A DNA stretch of 22,312 nt from a virus: IMG/VR virus record IMGVR_UViG_3300032898_000122, positions 1 through 22,312 of that record. One strand, given 5' to 3'. Under the pieces are notes generated by a model, which was given only the letters and a program-made list of their open reading frames with translations, was not told the origin of the DNA and made no database searches. A program made the translations under genes and the position numbers. Positions 6,704 to 14,298 of this stretch are shown here, one piece after another. Numbering within the stretch: position 1 is the stretch's first letter; each line of letters begins with the position of its first letter.

Positions 6704-7648
6704 ATGAGGTCTTTCCGGGCACTATTCCGGACCGTCCGCAAAGAACAAGGCACTGAAACCGAGCAGGCACGCGCAGAGGCAGACGCGCTGCGTCTCGCGC
6801 TCCGGGCCGTAGCCGGGACCGGCACCGAAAGCATCCCGGCCGTCTTGTACGCCGCGTCGAGCATCCGCCAGCAAGCCGGCGACGTCGTGTCAGTCGACAT
6901 CAGCGGCCAGCACGTCATCGCAGTCATCGGCGACGAAGGCGGCACGCCCGCCGAATGGTGGGCTGCACTTCATGCGTTCGCTACGCAGACGACGCCCGGG
7001 CACAGTCCCGGCGTAGTCCGGCTCCGGCGCGTCGCGCTGCCGACCGGCCTGCGCGGGTTCGCTATCCGCGATGCCCGTGAAGTCGTCCTGTCGGTCTCAC
7101 CGGTCGCAGCCTGGGATGAGCGGGCGACGGTCCGGCAGCTCTCCCGGGCGGCCCGGCGCGAGGGGTGGCTCACGTCGCGGATGGCGGCCGTGACAGTGCC
7201 GGCGGCTGTCGCATTCGGGATGGCCCGCCGGCTCTGGCGGCTGCATGCGCTGGGCACGGTCATCGGCGGGGCGACACTGGCGTCTGCGACCGCAGCGGTT
7301 GTCGTAGTCGGGGTGATGCCCGGCGGCGCGCCGTCGCCGCAGATGGCCGGACCAGTGCCGCAACCCGGACGCACATCTGCGCCTGCCGGGCATCATCACC
7401 GTCAGCGACGTACACGGCACCGGGGCCCGTCGCCTGCCAGGTTCGTCCTGCCGACGACGGAGCCGCCGCCCGCCGCGACGGCAGGCACGGCCGGGAACGG
7501 CTCGCCTGCCCCGTCACCCTCGCCGGCAACGTCGCAGCCCGGTTCTTCCCCGACGCCGACGCCGACGCCGACGCCGTCAACCGGGGCCAGCACATGTATC
7601 CCGCTGCCCATCATCGGAATATGCCTCAATGTCGGCTACGGCTCGTAG
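6704..7648 (+). CDS. Single-pass membrane protein with Pro/Thr-rich exported tail, 314 aa
   Basis: No family is recognised. Residues 1-160 form a probable cytoplasmic domain with an Ala/Arg/Glu-rich helix (15-38) and an alpha/beta-looking region. One membrane helix lies at about 183-205. The remainder is an exported, disordered Pro/Ser/Thr stretch including a run of four Thr-Pro dipeptides encoded by four CCGACG hexamers (7550-7573), and it ends in a small hydrophobic segment with two cysteines (C298, C307). The start ATG has GGGGAG (6688-6693) upstream. The topology, with a sensor-like cytosolic part and a wall-spanning stalk, would suit a surface or envelope-signalling protein, possibly anti-sigma-like, but no motif proves this. 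It is followed 38 bases later by another membrane protein, probably in the same transcript. Confidence 0.75.
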   Translation: MRSFRALFRTVRKEQGTETEQARAEADALRLALRAVAGTGTESIPAVLYAASSIRQQAGDVVSVDISGQHVIAVIGDEGGTPAEWWAALHAFATQTTPGHSPGVVRLRRVALPTGLRGFAIRDAREVVLSVSPVAAWDERATVRQLSRAARREGWLTSRMAAVTVPAAVAFGMARRLWRLHALGTVIGGATLASATAAVVVVGVMPGGAPSPQMAGPVPQPGRTSAPAGHHHRQRRTRHRGPSPARFVLPTTEPPPAATAGTAGNGSPAPSPSPATSQPGSSPTPTPTPTPSTGASTCIPLPIIGICLNVGYGS

Positions 7649-7686
7649 ACTTCTTCAGCCCATCACCCAAGGGGGGAACGACCAAA

Positions 7687-8214
7687 TTGAAGTCGGTCAG
7701 GGACGCATGGCACGGTCTCAGCACCACTGCGCGCGTCACGGTTCTGTGTTTCGGATGGCCTGTCGCGCTGTTCTTCCTGGCCGTGCTTCTCGAAAGTCAT
7801 GCACCCCGGATCGTGAGAGACAACGAAGCCGGGGTCATGGTTCTTCTCGCGGTTGCGGGGGCTCTGTGCGCGCAGTCTGTGAAGCGTCGCAGGCAACGGC
7901 AGTGGCGGGAGACCGCAGGCCGGATGACCGAGACGCCGGCGGCTGCGGGCCGGCACGCGCGGCCGCTGACCGACCGGGACCGGATCGACGAGAACCGGGC
8001 GCTGATCGACGACGCCGCGGACCGGCTGACCGAGGCTGAAGCGCGGCTCGACTATCTCGGCCGCAGGTTCGACGGGCTGAGCGAAGGTCTGATCACGGCG
8101 CTGCGCGCCGGCGGCACGCCGCTGCCGGAAGCGCTTGCATGCGAAGCCGACACGGTGCAGATCCCGCGGCGCGCGGTCCTGCGGCTAGTCAGGGAGAACG
8201 AGCAGGCCGGTTAG
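7687..8214 (+). CDS. Two-pass membrane protein with coiled coil, 175 aa
   Basis: The likely start is TTG at 7687, because a very strong ribosome site (GGGGGGA, 7671-7677) lies 9 bases upstream and no in-frame ATG or GTG is better placed. Two hydrophobic segments (about residues 17-36 and 48-64) form a hairpin, a basic stretch (RKRRRQRQWR-like, 66-75) follows, and residues about 97-128 are charged with the heptad pattern of a coiled coil. The cytoplasmic tail ends near residue 175. No family is recognised. The stop codon overlaps the stop of the convergent XRE gene (TAG on plus and TAA on minus share bases 8211-8214). It is probably co-transcribed with the upstream membrane protein. Confidence 0.7.
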   Translation: MKSVRDAWHGLSTTARVTVLCFGWPVALFFLAVLLESHAPRIVRDNEAGVMVLLAVAGALCAQSVKRRRQRQWRETAGRMTETPAAAGRHARPLTDRDRIDENRALIDDAADRLTEAEARLDYLGRRFDGLSEGLITALRAGGTPLPEALACEADTVQIPRRAVLRLVRENEQAG

Positions 8215-8612
8215 CCGGTCCCGGTCCGGCGGCCGCCTGCCTCGCGGACGCTTCGCATGACAGCGATCAGCGCTTCCTTTTCCTGCGGCGTGAGCCCCGG
8301 CGTGTCAGCGATGTGCTGCTCGGCCGGGTCGAGATAACGCGCCGACGCGGGCTCGGCTGCCCGGTCGATGATCGGGTTTCCGCCGCGACGGATCTCGCTG
8401 AGCGATCCCGTGCCCCAGCCGAGAGCCCGCTCGATGGCTGCGCGGTTCTTCGCCCAGGGCCATGTCCCTGCGCGCTCAAGGCTTGAGATCGTGCCGGTGT
8501 CGACGCCGGCTTTGTCGGCGAGCTGCTGCTGCGTCAGCCCGAGCTCGCCGCGCCGGGTGCGAACGTGGTCCGCTACCCGGTCCATGTCTTGAGACGGCAT
8601 GGCCCTCATCAT
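8211..8612 (-). CDS. XRE-family helix-turn-helix regulator, 133 aa
   Basis: DNA-binding regulator. The Cro/C1-type HTH lies at about residues 12-68: VADHVRTRRGELGLTQQQLADKAGVDTGTISSLERAG, followed by a helix ending in LGWGTGSL. The C-terminal half (about 75-133) is charged and Pro-rich and may serve for dimer formation or peptide binding. The start is uncertain: ATG codons lie at 8612, 8609, 8600 and 8585, and none has a strong ribosome site. The gene points away from the second XRE gene at 8747, and the intergenic space between them holds short palindromes, so the pair could form a two-repressor switch like C1/Cro. That functional reading is inference. Confidence 0.88.
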   Translation of the reverse strand: MMRAMPSQDMDRVADHVRTRRGELGLTQQQLADKAGVDTGTISSLERAGTWPWAKNRAAIERALGWGTGSLSEIRRGGNPIIDRAAEPASARYLDPAEQHIADTPGLTPQEKEALIAVMRSVREAGGRRTGTG

Positions 8613-8695
8613 GCCCTAAATGGGGTGGGGGACGCACGGGTGACTCCCTAGGTTTACCAACTTTTGCGCACAGTTTCTAAGTCTTCTTGGCCTAA

Positions 8696-8707
8696 GTTCC
8701 TAGGAAC
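8696..8707. promoter_or_regulatory. Palindrome GTTCCTAGGAAC in the XRE-XRE intergenic region
   Basis: A perfect 12-bp palindrome just upstream of the -35 box of the rightward promoter. A second CCTAGG core occurs at 8649-8654 or within a base of it, and CTAAGT or CTAAGT-like motifs occur in between. These are candidate operators for one or both XRE proteins. Confidence 0.5.
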
Positions 8708-8711
8708 ATCC

Positions 8712-8740
8712 TTGAGACTGTGCCCGAAAGTTGCTAGGGT
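8712..8740 (+). promoter_or_regulatory. Promoter of the rightward early operon
   Basis: TTGAGA (8712-8717), a 17-base spacer and TAGGGT (8735-8740) match the actinobacterial housekeeping promoter well. The expected start of transcription, 7 bases past the -10 box, coincides with the A of the ATG at 8747, predicting a leaderless mRNA for the XRE gene. Confidence 0.75.
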
Positions 8741-8746
8741 CTTCCT

Positions 8747-9031
8747 ATGGCCTCACAGTGGAACAGCGCCAGCGCTGAAGACGTCCGGAAGGGCGCTACG
8801 ATCCGCGCGCTGCGCGACGCGTACGGCCTGTCGACAGTCGAACTCGCGACAGCTATAGACGTCAGCCCCCGGTACATCTCGGCTATCGAGACGGGTCACC
8901 GGCCCGCCCCGATACGGCTGTGCCGGGCGATCGCTGACGTACTGAAGGTCCCGCTCGCCGCGATCACCGTCGAAGGCTACGAGCAGATTCGCGACGCTGC
9001 CGAGTCCGCAGACCAGAGCGCGGCGTCATGA
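8747..9031 (+). CDS. XRE-family helix-turn-helix regulator, 94 aa
   Basis: A small Cro/C1-type repressor. The HTH lies at about residues 15-70 (KGATIRALRDAYGLSTVELATAIDVSPRYISAIETGHRPAPIRLCRAIADVLKV), followed by a short acidic tail. There is no Shine-Dalgarno sequence before the ATG; instead the promoter is placed so that the transcript should begin at the ATG itself. It is the first gene of the long rightward operon and overlaps the next gene by 4 bases, so it probably controls the recombination and replication genes as well as itself. It faces the minus-strand XRE gene across 134 bp. Confidence 0.9.
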   Translation: MASQWNSASAEDVRKGATIRALRDAYGLSTVELATAIDVSPRYISAIETGHRPAPIRLCRAIADVLKVPLAAITVEGYEQIRDAAESADQSAAS

Positions 9032-9567
9032 AGAACCCGTTGAAGAACCAGTCGGGAGAGTCGCTCACGCTGCCCGCGATGTCGTCTGGTGGCTTGCTCC
9101 TATTGCCCGTCTGGCCTAAGACGCATCTCGCCGTCAGCTACTACGGCGTCAAGGCTCACATCCCCCGCCAGGTCTTCGGCGCGGTTGTTGACGGTCGCCT
9201 GTACTACGGCGCGAATTGGCTTTGCGATGGCCACGCCGACCGGATAGTCCTGCTCGCCGACCCCGTAGATCACCCGACTTGCGAGAACTGTCTCAGCAAG
9301 AGCCGACCCGTGGTCTACCGGATGTTCGGCATAGACCGCCAACTGCTCTACATCGGCAGCACGTGCCTGCCTCGCAACAGGTTCCGCCAGCATCAGCAGG
9401 AACAGTCGTGGTGGCCCGAGGTCGTGAAGATCGAAACCACCAGCTACGACAGCATGCCGGCAGCCCGACTCGCTGAGTACCAAGCCATCCTCGCCGAGCA
9501 TCCCCGCTACAACCGGCAGCGCGCCGTGAACCGCCAGGGCTGCGTGTCGCGAAGTGATGCAGCATGA
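9028..9567 (+). CDS. GIY-YIG nuclease-domain protein, 179 aa
   Basis: The C-terminal half has the GIY-YIG nuclease fold: VVYRMFG (95-101) for the first motif, LLYIGS (107-111) for the second, NRFRQHQ with Arg 118 and His 122, Glu at 150 in RLAEYQAI, and the terminal PRYN with Asn 162. The N-terminal half (1-90) is unassigned, but C66, H69, C85 and C88 could bind zinc. GIY-YIG enzymes cut DNA one strand at a time and are found as homing endonucleases, repair nucleases and phage enzymes. Here it is the second gene of the early operon, with 4-base overlaps on both sides. Whether it processes the element's DNA or attacks host or competitor DNA cannot be told. Confidence 0.85.
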   Translation: MKNPLKNQSGESLTLPAMSSGGLLLLPVWPKTHLAVSYYGVKAHIPRQVFGAVVDGRLYYGANWLCDGHADRIVLLADPVDHPTCENCLSKSRPVVYRMFGIDRQLLYIGSTCLPRNRFRQHQQEQSWWPEVVKIETTSYDSMPAARLAEYQAILAEHPRYNRQRAVNRQGCVSRSDAA

Positions 9568-9782
9568 CCGCCGTCGACACCACCGCGCCCGCGCTGACCA
9601 TGTGCTGCGGACGCGTCCGCTGGCGCGGCCTGCGCTGCACCGGCTGCGGACACCGGCAGGACATCAACGGCGTGCCGCCGAAGCAGACCCGCGAACTGGC
9701 ACTGCGCCGTCCGTGGGTCGTCGTCACCGAACTTGCCGGACGTGCCCGCGCTCGCCGCGCAGGCCGGGGGGAGTACCTGTGA
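9564..9782 (+). CDS. Small zinc-ribbon-like protein, 72 aa
   Basis: A short basic protein with cysteines C14, C15, C25 and C28 in a pattern (CC and CxxC, followed by H30) suggesting a single zinc-binding knuckle. The rest is Arg-rich. No family is recognised. Start and stop overlap both neighbours by 4 bases, which supports real translation. It may be a small DNA- or protein-binding accessory of the early operon. Confidence 0.65.
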   Translation: MTAVDTTAPALTMCCGRVRWRGLRCTGCGHRQDINGVPPKQTRELALRRPWVVVTELAGRARARRAGRGEYL

Positions 9783-10024
9783 AGCAACTCGGCCGGGTAA
9801 TCGAGCGTCGGCTCAACGCAGCGAACCGGATAGCGAAGCCCCTCGGTTTCCACGTCTGGCTATCCAGCGCCGGCCACGTCTACGCGACGCACGTCTACAG
9901 TCGCGCCGAGATCGCAGCGCTCGCACGCCGCTTCGGCAACCTGCCCGTACCGGGCGGTCTCACGCTCGACGCGCCGACGATCCCCGCGATGCAACGGGTG
10001 CTGCTGAAGCAGGCCAGCCAGTGA
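9779..10024 (+). CDS. Hypothetical basic protein, 81 aa
   Basis: It starts at a GTG that overlaps the previous stop (GTGA). The protein is basic, with a likely N-terminal helix (VIERRLNAANRIAKPLG), a short strand region (FHVWLSSAGHVYATHVY) and a second helix (SRAEIAALARRFGN). No catalytic motif or membrane segment is visible and I cannot name a family. The position and 4-base overlaps place it in the early operon; function unknown. Confidence 0.65.
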   Translation: MKQLGRVIERRLNAANRIAKPLGFHVWLSSAGHVYATHVYSRAEIAALARRFGNLPVPGGLTLDAPTIPAMQRVLLKQASQ

Positions 10025-10335
10025 CCGGCCGGCACGCCCGCTCGCGCGGCAGGCACGCGAGCCAGCGGCCGAAGCGCGTCAACCGCGAGCGGCTCAGTGC
10101 TCGCGACGCCGACACGATGGAGTTTTTCGCCGGCATTAACGGCGAGGCTCGCGCCCAGGCGCGCCGGTTCGTCCGCGCTCTCGTCCTGCCGGTCATCGCG
10201 TCCGCCGCGGTGGATGAGCGGCGACAGCACGTTGGTCGTTGGTCGCTGAACGCCGGAATCCAGATCACGAAGTTTCTCACCGCTTACGCGCCCGCCGGAA
10301 TGGCGGACGCCCGCATGCCTAGGAGTTACCGGTGA
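10021..10335 (+). CDS. Hypothetical basic protein, 104 aa
   Basis: Translation is taken from the GTG at 10021, which overlaps the upstream stop by 4 bases; the longer open frame beginning near 9733 lies across other genes and is not used. The N-terminal 30 residues are very rich in Arg, Lys and His (possible nucleic-acid contact) and the rest is predicted helical. No family is recognised. The stop overlaps the next GTG start. Confidence 0.65.
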   Translation: MTGRHARSRGRHASQRPKRVNRERLSARDADTMEFFAGINGEARAQARRFVRALVLPVIASAAVDERRQHVGRWSLNAGIQITKFLTAYAPAGMADARMPRSYR

Positions 10336-10673
10336 CCGTCATGACCGCCGTCAGCACGGCCGATCAGATGCTTGTCCTGCTCGCCGATGTCGCGCTCAAA
10401 GCACATCAGGCCGGCCAGCAGGTCGAGCCCGGCCACCTGGCCTGGCAGGTCGTCAGGCAGCACGCCGACGCGTCGCACACCGACGAGACGCTGCTGCTCG
10501 CCTGGACCGACTTCGCTGATCAGGTCGTTGACCGTGCCGCGCTCGACAGTGGCACGCGGCACTGGCGCGACCTGTTCGATCCGGAGGACTGCGCGGGCTT
10601 CGACCACGCGATCGACATGCTTTCCGGCCGGATCGATGACGCATACCGGGTCATCCGCGACGGTGCCCGGTGA
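10332..10673 (+). CDS. Hypothetical acidic helical protein, 113 aa
   Basis: It starts at GTG 10332 with a good AGGAG ribosome site 6 bases upstream (10321-10325); an ATG three codons later is an alternative. The protein is acidic, Asp- and His-rich, all-helical by composition, with no membrane segment. No motif is recognised. It lies immediately before the YqaJ exonuclease with a 4-base overlap, so an accessory role in recombination or a small inhibitor of a host function are both possible; nothing in the sequence decides. Confidence 0.65.
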   Translation: MTVMTAVSTADQMLVLLADVALKAHQAGQQVEPGHLAWQVVRQHADASHTDETLLLAWTDFADQVVDRAALDSGTRHWRDLFDPEDCAGFDHAIDMLSGRIDDAYRVIRDGAR

Positions 10674-11725
10674 CCAGCGCGATCGGCCGGAAGGTCACGC
10701 CGACAGGCGTGCTCGTCGCCCCGTACAACGTGCCCGCAGACGAGTGGCACGCGCTGCGACAGGCCGGCATCGGCGGCTCTGACGTCGCGGCGCTGCTCGG
10801 CATGGACCGGTACAAGTCACCGTTCGGGCTCTGGCTTGAGAAGCGCGGCGAGATGCCCGACCGGCCGGTACCCGAAAAGCTCGCCCGTGCCGCCTACTGG
10901 GGTCACAAGCACGAGCGCGACATGTCGGAGCGGTTCTGCGAACTGACCGGCATGCGGACACGGCGCATCGGCCTGATCCGCCATGAGACCGACGAATGGC
11001 GGCGCGCGAATCTTGACTACCGGGTGCTCGGCTGCCCGGACGGTCCGTGCGGTCTTGAACTCAAGAACCGGTCGTACTACAAGGCTCGCGAGTGGGGCGA
11101 GACCGGCGACCCCGACGGCGTGCCGGACAAGGAAGCACTGCAGACCGTCCACTACCTCGCGGTCACCGGCTTTAGCCACTTCCACGTCGGCGTGCTGCTA
11201 GAAGGCAACGACGATCGCTGGTACCGCATCGACCGCGACGAGCAACTGATCGACGACGTCGTCGCGATGGAACGCTCATTCATGGAGCGTGTCTGGTCAG
11301 GCGAGGCACCGCCGCTCGACGGGCACGCCGCGCTGACGGAACTGATGGCCGTCCTGTACGCCGGCGACGAAGACGCCCGGAAAGAACTCGACCCCGTCAA
11401 AGTCGAGTCGCTGCTCAGCCGACGCGCCATGCTCAAGGCGCAGATCGCCCAGGCCGCAGAAGAAGTCGACGGCTGCGAGAACCAGCTCAAGGAGTTGCTC
11501 GGCGAAGCCGAGGTCGCAGTCGGCCCGGACGGAGAACGGCTCTACACGCGCAAGCAGAACGGCCAGTTCAGCGAGAAGCGGTTCCGCGAGACCTACCCGG
11601 AACTCGTCGAGAAGTACGAGACGACCGTTCCGGCGCTCGACGTCGACGCGATCAAGGCCGACCACCCAGACAAGCACCGCGCCTGCCGGGCGCGGGTTCT
11701 TCGCATCCCCAAGGAAAGAGGTTAA
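10670..11725 (+). CDS. YqaJ-family viral recombinase / exonuclease, 351 aa
   Basis: A lambda-exonuclease-type 5'-3' dsDNA exonuclease that makes 3' single strands for the annealase. Motifs in order: GIGGSDVAALLG (33-44), the helix with WGHKHERDMSERF containing Glu 82, the PD-(D/E)xK core with Asp 116 in NLDYRVLG and Glu 130-Leu-Lys 132 in GLELKNRSYYK, and QTVHYLAVTG with Gln 158. The C-terminal third (about 240-350) adds a coiled-coil-like helix and a tail often seen in phage forms. The gene starts with GTG overlapping the previous stop and its stop lies directly against the recT-like start. Pairing with RecT is the classic two-gene phage recombination system. Confidence 0.93.
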   Translation: MTSAIGRKVTPTGVLVAPYNVPADEWHALRQAGIGGSDVAALLGMDRYKSPFGLWLEKRGEMPDRPVPEKLARAAYWGHKHERDMSERFCELTGMRTRRIGLIRHETDEWRRANLDYRVLGCPDGPCGLELKNRSYYKAREWGETGDPDGVPDKEALQTVHYLAVTGFSHFHVGVLLEGNDDRWYRIDRDEQLIDDVVAMERSFMERVWSGEAPPLDGHAALTELMAVLYAGDEDARKELDPVKVESLLSRRAMLKAQIAQAAEEVDGCENQLKELLGEAEVAVGPDGERLYTRKQNGQFSEKRFRETYPELVEKYETTVPALDVDAIKADHPDKHRACRARVLRIPKERG

Positions 11726-12793
11726 GTGAGTAACAACCGTGGCGGTAATCTCCGCGACCGTGTCGCCGCTCAGCGGAACGGCACGGACGGCGGGGGCGGC
11801 GAGATCGCGCAACGCGACTCGCTAGAAGCGCAAATCAAGCGCATGGCACCCGAGTTTGAACTCGCGATGCCGCACGGCCGCGAGGCTACGCAGTTGGTTC
11901 GTGACGCGATCACCTGTCTGCGGAAGATCGAGAAGCTCGACGCCTGCGACGCGAACAGCCTGCTCGGCGCGCTGATGACGTGCGCGCAGCTCGGGCTGCG
12001 GCCCGCTGTCCTGGGCCATGCGTGGCCGCTGCCTTACTGGGACGGCAAGGCCGGGCGATACCGGGCTCAGCTGGTCATCGGATATCTCGGCTACGTCGAA
12101 CTGGCGTACCGCTCCGGCAAGGTCACGGCGATTACGTCGCGGATCGTCCGGCAGAGCGAGCGGTTCGACATCACCTACCACGAGGACCGCGACGAACTGA
12201 TCCACAAGCCGTCCGTCGACGGGCTGCCCGGCGAGATCCGCGCCTTCTACTCGACTGCGCGGCTGGTGAACAACGGGTACACGGTGACCGAGCCGTGGTC
12301 GGTCGCGCGCATGGAAGCGCACCGCGACCAGCACGCGCCTCGGAACCGCAGCGGCGGTCTCGTCGGGCCGTGGAAGGACAACTTCCCCGCGATGGGCCAG
12401 AAGACGATGGTCTTGCAGAACTGCCGTCTGCTGCCGAAGTCCGAAGAACTAGCGATCGCGATCGACGCGGACGAGGGCCTGCGGGTCAACATCGACCCCC
12501 GGACCAACGCCGCTGAGGTCACCGAGCACCCAGACGCGATCCCCGGCCAGGTCGAGCACTCCGACGAGCCGCCGACGCAGCAGCCGGAACGCGAGTCGAC
12601 CACACTGTCGGAGCCGCCTTCGTCGCAGCGTCGTCCGCGGCAGCAGAGCGCGCCGGCCGCCGAGCAGCCCGGTAGCCAGCAGGACGGCGATCAGTCGCAA
12701 CTGCCGGTCGAAGACCCGCCCGGACTGAACGAGCCCGCTCGCGACGAGAACGGCGGCGTCGACCCAGCCGACCCGAAGATCGCCTGGGGCTGA
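11726..12793 (+). CDS. recT: RecT-family single-strand annealing protein, 355 aa
   Basis: It anneals complementary single strands produced by the neighbouring YqaJ exonuclease. The RecT core spans about residues 30-240 with typical segments: SLLGALMTCAQLGLRP (78-93), GHAWPLPYWD, YRAQLVIGYLGYVELAYRSGKV (112-133) and NFPAMGQKTMVLQNCRLLP. The last 100 residues or so are disordered, rich in Pro, Gln and Glu, and acidic, longer than in Bacillus-type RecT proteins. The start is GTG, immediately after the previous TAA, with AAGGAAAGAGG as ribosome site. No SSB gene is seen in the window, so the protein would work with host SSB; its acidic tail could be a contact point, which is a guess. Confidence 0.95.
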   Translation: MSNNRGGNLRDRVAAQRNGTDGGGGEIAQRDSLEAQIKRMAPEFELAMPHGREATQLVRDAITCLRKIEKLDACDANSLLGALMTCAQLGLRPAVLGHAWPLPYWDGKAGRYRAQLVIGYLGYVELAYRSGKVTAITSRIVRQSERFDITYHEDRDELIHKPSVDGLPGEIRAFYSTARLVNNGYTVTEPWSVARMEAHRDQHAPRNRSGGLVGPWKDNFPAMGQKTMVLQNCRLLPKSEELAIAIDADEGLRVNIDPRTNAAEVTEHPDAIPGQVEHSDEPPTQQPERESTTLSEPPSSQRRPRQQSAPAAEQPGSQQDGDQSQLPVEDPPGLNEPARDENGGVDPADPKIAWG

Positions 12794-12798
12794 CCGCA

Positions 12799-13236
12799 GT
12801 GAGAAGGGCCGGCGCGCTCAAGCGCAGGACGGAACTCAAGCGGGGCAGCACACCGTTGCGCCGCACCGAGCTTCGCCGCGCGCCGAAACCGACCGCAACC
12901 ATCGAGAGCGCGCCGGCCCGCACGACATCACTGAACCGCACGACCCCGATCCGGAAGGTCAGCGCCAAGCGCGCCGCCGAGAACTGTGAGCGCCGCGCAA
13001 TGATCGCCCGGCTCTGGCCCGAGCGTCCGAACTGCGCCCGCCCAGGCTGCGTCCGGCTAGCCGACGACGTCCACGAACCGCTGACACGCGGACGGGGCGG
13101 CTCGATCACCGACCCCGACAACGCCGTGCCGCTGTGCCGACCCTGCCACGACGAAGTGACCTTCACGCCCGAATCGGAACTCGCATGGGCCTACGAATGC
13201 GGGCTGTTGCGCCACTCCTGGGAGACGAACCGATGA
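12799..13236 (+). CDS. HNH endonuclease-like protein, 145 aa
   Basis: The N-terminal 60 residues are extremely basic and low in complexity (repeated RRTELKRG-type segments) and probably grip DNA. The C-terminal part holds an HNH/zinc module: C79 and C84, HE at 92-93, Asn 108 in DPDNAVPL, then CRPCH at 113-117. Such small HNH proteins are common in phage recombination regions, where they process branched or packaged DNA; NinG-type proteins are one analogy. GTG start 5 bases after the recT stop; ATGA overlap with the next gene. A degenerate homing enzyme is the alternative. Confidence 0.85.
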   Translation: MRRAGALKRRTELKRGSTPLRRTELRRAPKPTATIESAPARTTSLNRTTPIRKVSAKRAAENCERRAMIARLWPERPNCARPGCVRLADDVHEPLTRGRGGSITDPDNAVPLCRPCHDEVTFTPESELAWAYECGLLRHSWETNR

Positions 13237-13529
13237 ACCTCAATGTCGCCGCAATCGGCCTGACTGTCGCTGCCGCCATCGGCGCGGTAGCCGCCGTGCG
13301 CTGCTACGGGTGCCGTGCCATCGCGGCCAGACGCAGCCGCAAACGTGAAATCCGCCGTGCCGCTGAACGCGTCTGGCGTGACCGGGCGATGACCTTGACC
13401 CAATACCGGCACCCCGCCGGCCGCAGACGCGGCATGCCCCTGGCGAGCCCGCTCGCCGACCTTGAAGCCCAGGTCGCCGACATCCGAGTCGACGACATCG
13501 TTCGCGCCTACACGATGAAGGAGCACTAA
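13233..13529 (+). CDS. Small membrane-anchored basic protein, 98 aa
   Basis: From the ATG at 13233 (GGAGAC upstream) the protein has one N-terminal membrane helix (about residues 4-22), followed by two cysteines (CYGC, 24-27) and a long basic helix (AARRSRKREIRRAAERVWRD), so the body is likely cytoplasmic. The C terminus is acidic (LADLEAQVADIRVDDIV). No family is recognised. It may anchor replication or recombination proteins at the membrane, but this is speculative. Confidence 0.65.
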   Translation: MNLNVAAIGLTVAAAIGAVAAVRCYGCRAIAARRSRKREIRRAAERVWRDRAMTLTQYRHPAGRRRGMPLASPLADLEAQVADIRVDDIVRAYTMKEH

Positions 13530-13534
13530 CCGTA

Positions 13535-13915
13535 ATGACCGCAACCAGCAACCAGGCCGGGTCGGCTGCAACCGACCCGGCACCAGCCGAGCAGGAGACG
13601 GCAGCGACACGGCCGTCGCTCGCGCTGATTACGCGACCGTCCGACGAGCCGTCCGAGTTTCCGCCCGGCTTTCCGGACCTGCGTCTCGGACGCAGCATCT
13701 TCGCTGAACTCGCACGCGAGCGGACGAACCTGTACGACTACGAGCCGCCCGCGATCGACGGGCTGCTCGACGGGCAGACCGTCGGAACCGACTTCGACGC
13801 CGCGATCATCAACCACCGGATCGCATCCGTGAGCACCGACAAGCTGCTCACCGCCGGGTGGGAACGCGCTGCCCGCAACCGCACCTTCGGCACGCCCGGC
13901 CCGGCCGCCGCATGA
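13535..13915 (+). CDS. Hypothetical protein with disordered N terminus, 126 aa
   Basis: The first 40 residues are Ala/Thr/Pro/Glu-rich and likely disordered. The rest (FPDLRLGRSIFAELARERTNLYDYEPPAIDGLLDG...) looks folded and acidic, with no recognised motif. The ATG is preceded by AAGGAG 11 bases upstream, and the stop overlaps the next ATG by 4 bases. It is part of the early operon; function unknown. Confidence 0.65.
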   Translation: MTATSNQAGSAATDPAPAEQETAATRPSLALITRPSDEPSEFPPGFPDLRLGRSIFAELARERTNLYDYEPPAIDGLLDGQTVGTDFDAAIINHRIASVSTDKLLTAGWERAARNRTFGTPGPAAA

Positions 13916-14298
13916 ACGGCGTAGCTGAGACCGCAGTCGTGTTCGCCGGGTTGAACAGCCTCGCATGGCCCGCGTTGCTCGCAGCCGGCAAGCTGCGCCC
14001 GCCGGGTCAGTCACGCACGCCGGGCCGGTCCCGCGCGCCGCGCGACACCAAGAGCCCCGCCGCCGATGCCGACTTGACTCCGTCGGCGGCGGTCAGTCCT
14101 GAACCCGTTCCGTCCGGGCTGCGGTCGGTCACCGAGACCGACCAGCCCGCAGCCCAGTCCGAAGCATCCGAACCTGCCGCAGCTGACGCCGGGCCGGATT
14201 GCCCGACCTGCCGCAGCAGGAACGAGAAGCTGTCCGAGTTCGCCAGCAGCCGCCCCCGGAGCGGCGGCCGGTTCACGCCGCTCGGGCGTGCGTCATGA
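13912..14298 (+). CDS. Hypothetical low-complexity protein with CxxC, 128 aa
   Basis: The first 28 residues are hydrophobic (AETAVVFAGLNSLAWPALLAAG) and could be a helix or weak membrane anchor. The middle (30-95) is a Pro/Ser/Ala/Glu-rich disordered linker. A CPTC pair stands at 97-100, followed by a basic end. I cannot name it. Both ends overlap neighbours by 4 bases, which is the main support for it being a real gene. Confidence 0.6.
   Translation: MNGVAETAVVFAGLNSLAWPALLAAGKLRPPGQSRTPGRSRAPRDTKSPAADADLTPSAAVSPEPVPSGLRSVTETDQPAAQSEASEPAAADAGPDCPTCRSRNEKLSEFASSRPRSGGRFTPLGRAS

Noticed and set aside
7260-7629. Minus-strand frames with Val-Gly-Val-Gly repeats
   Set aside because: They are the complement of the Thr-Pro repeat of the plus-strand membrane protein.
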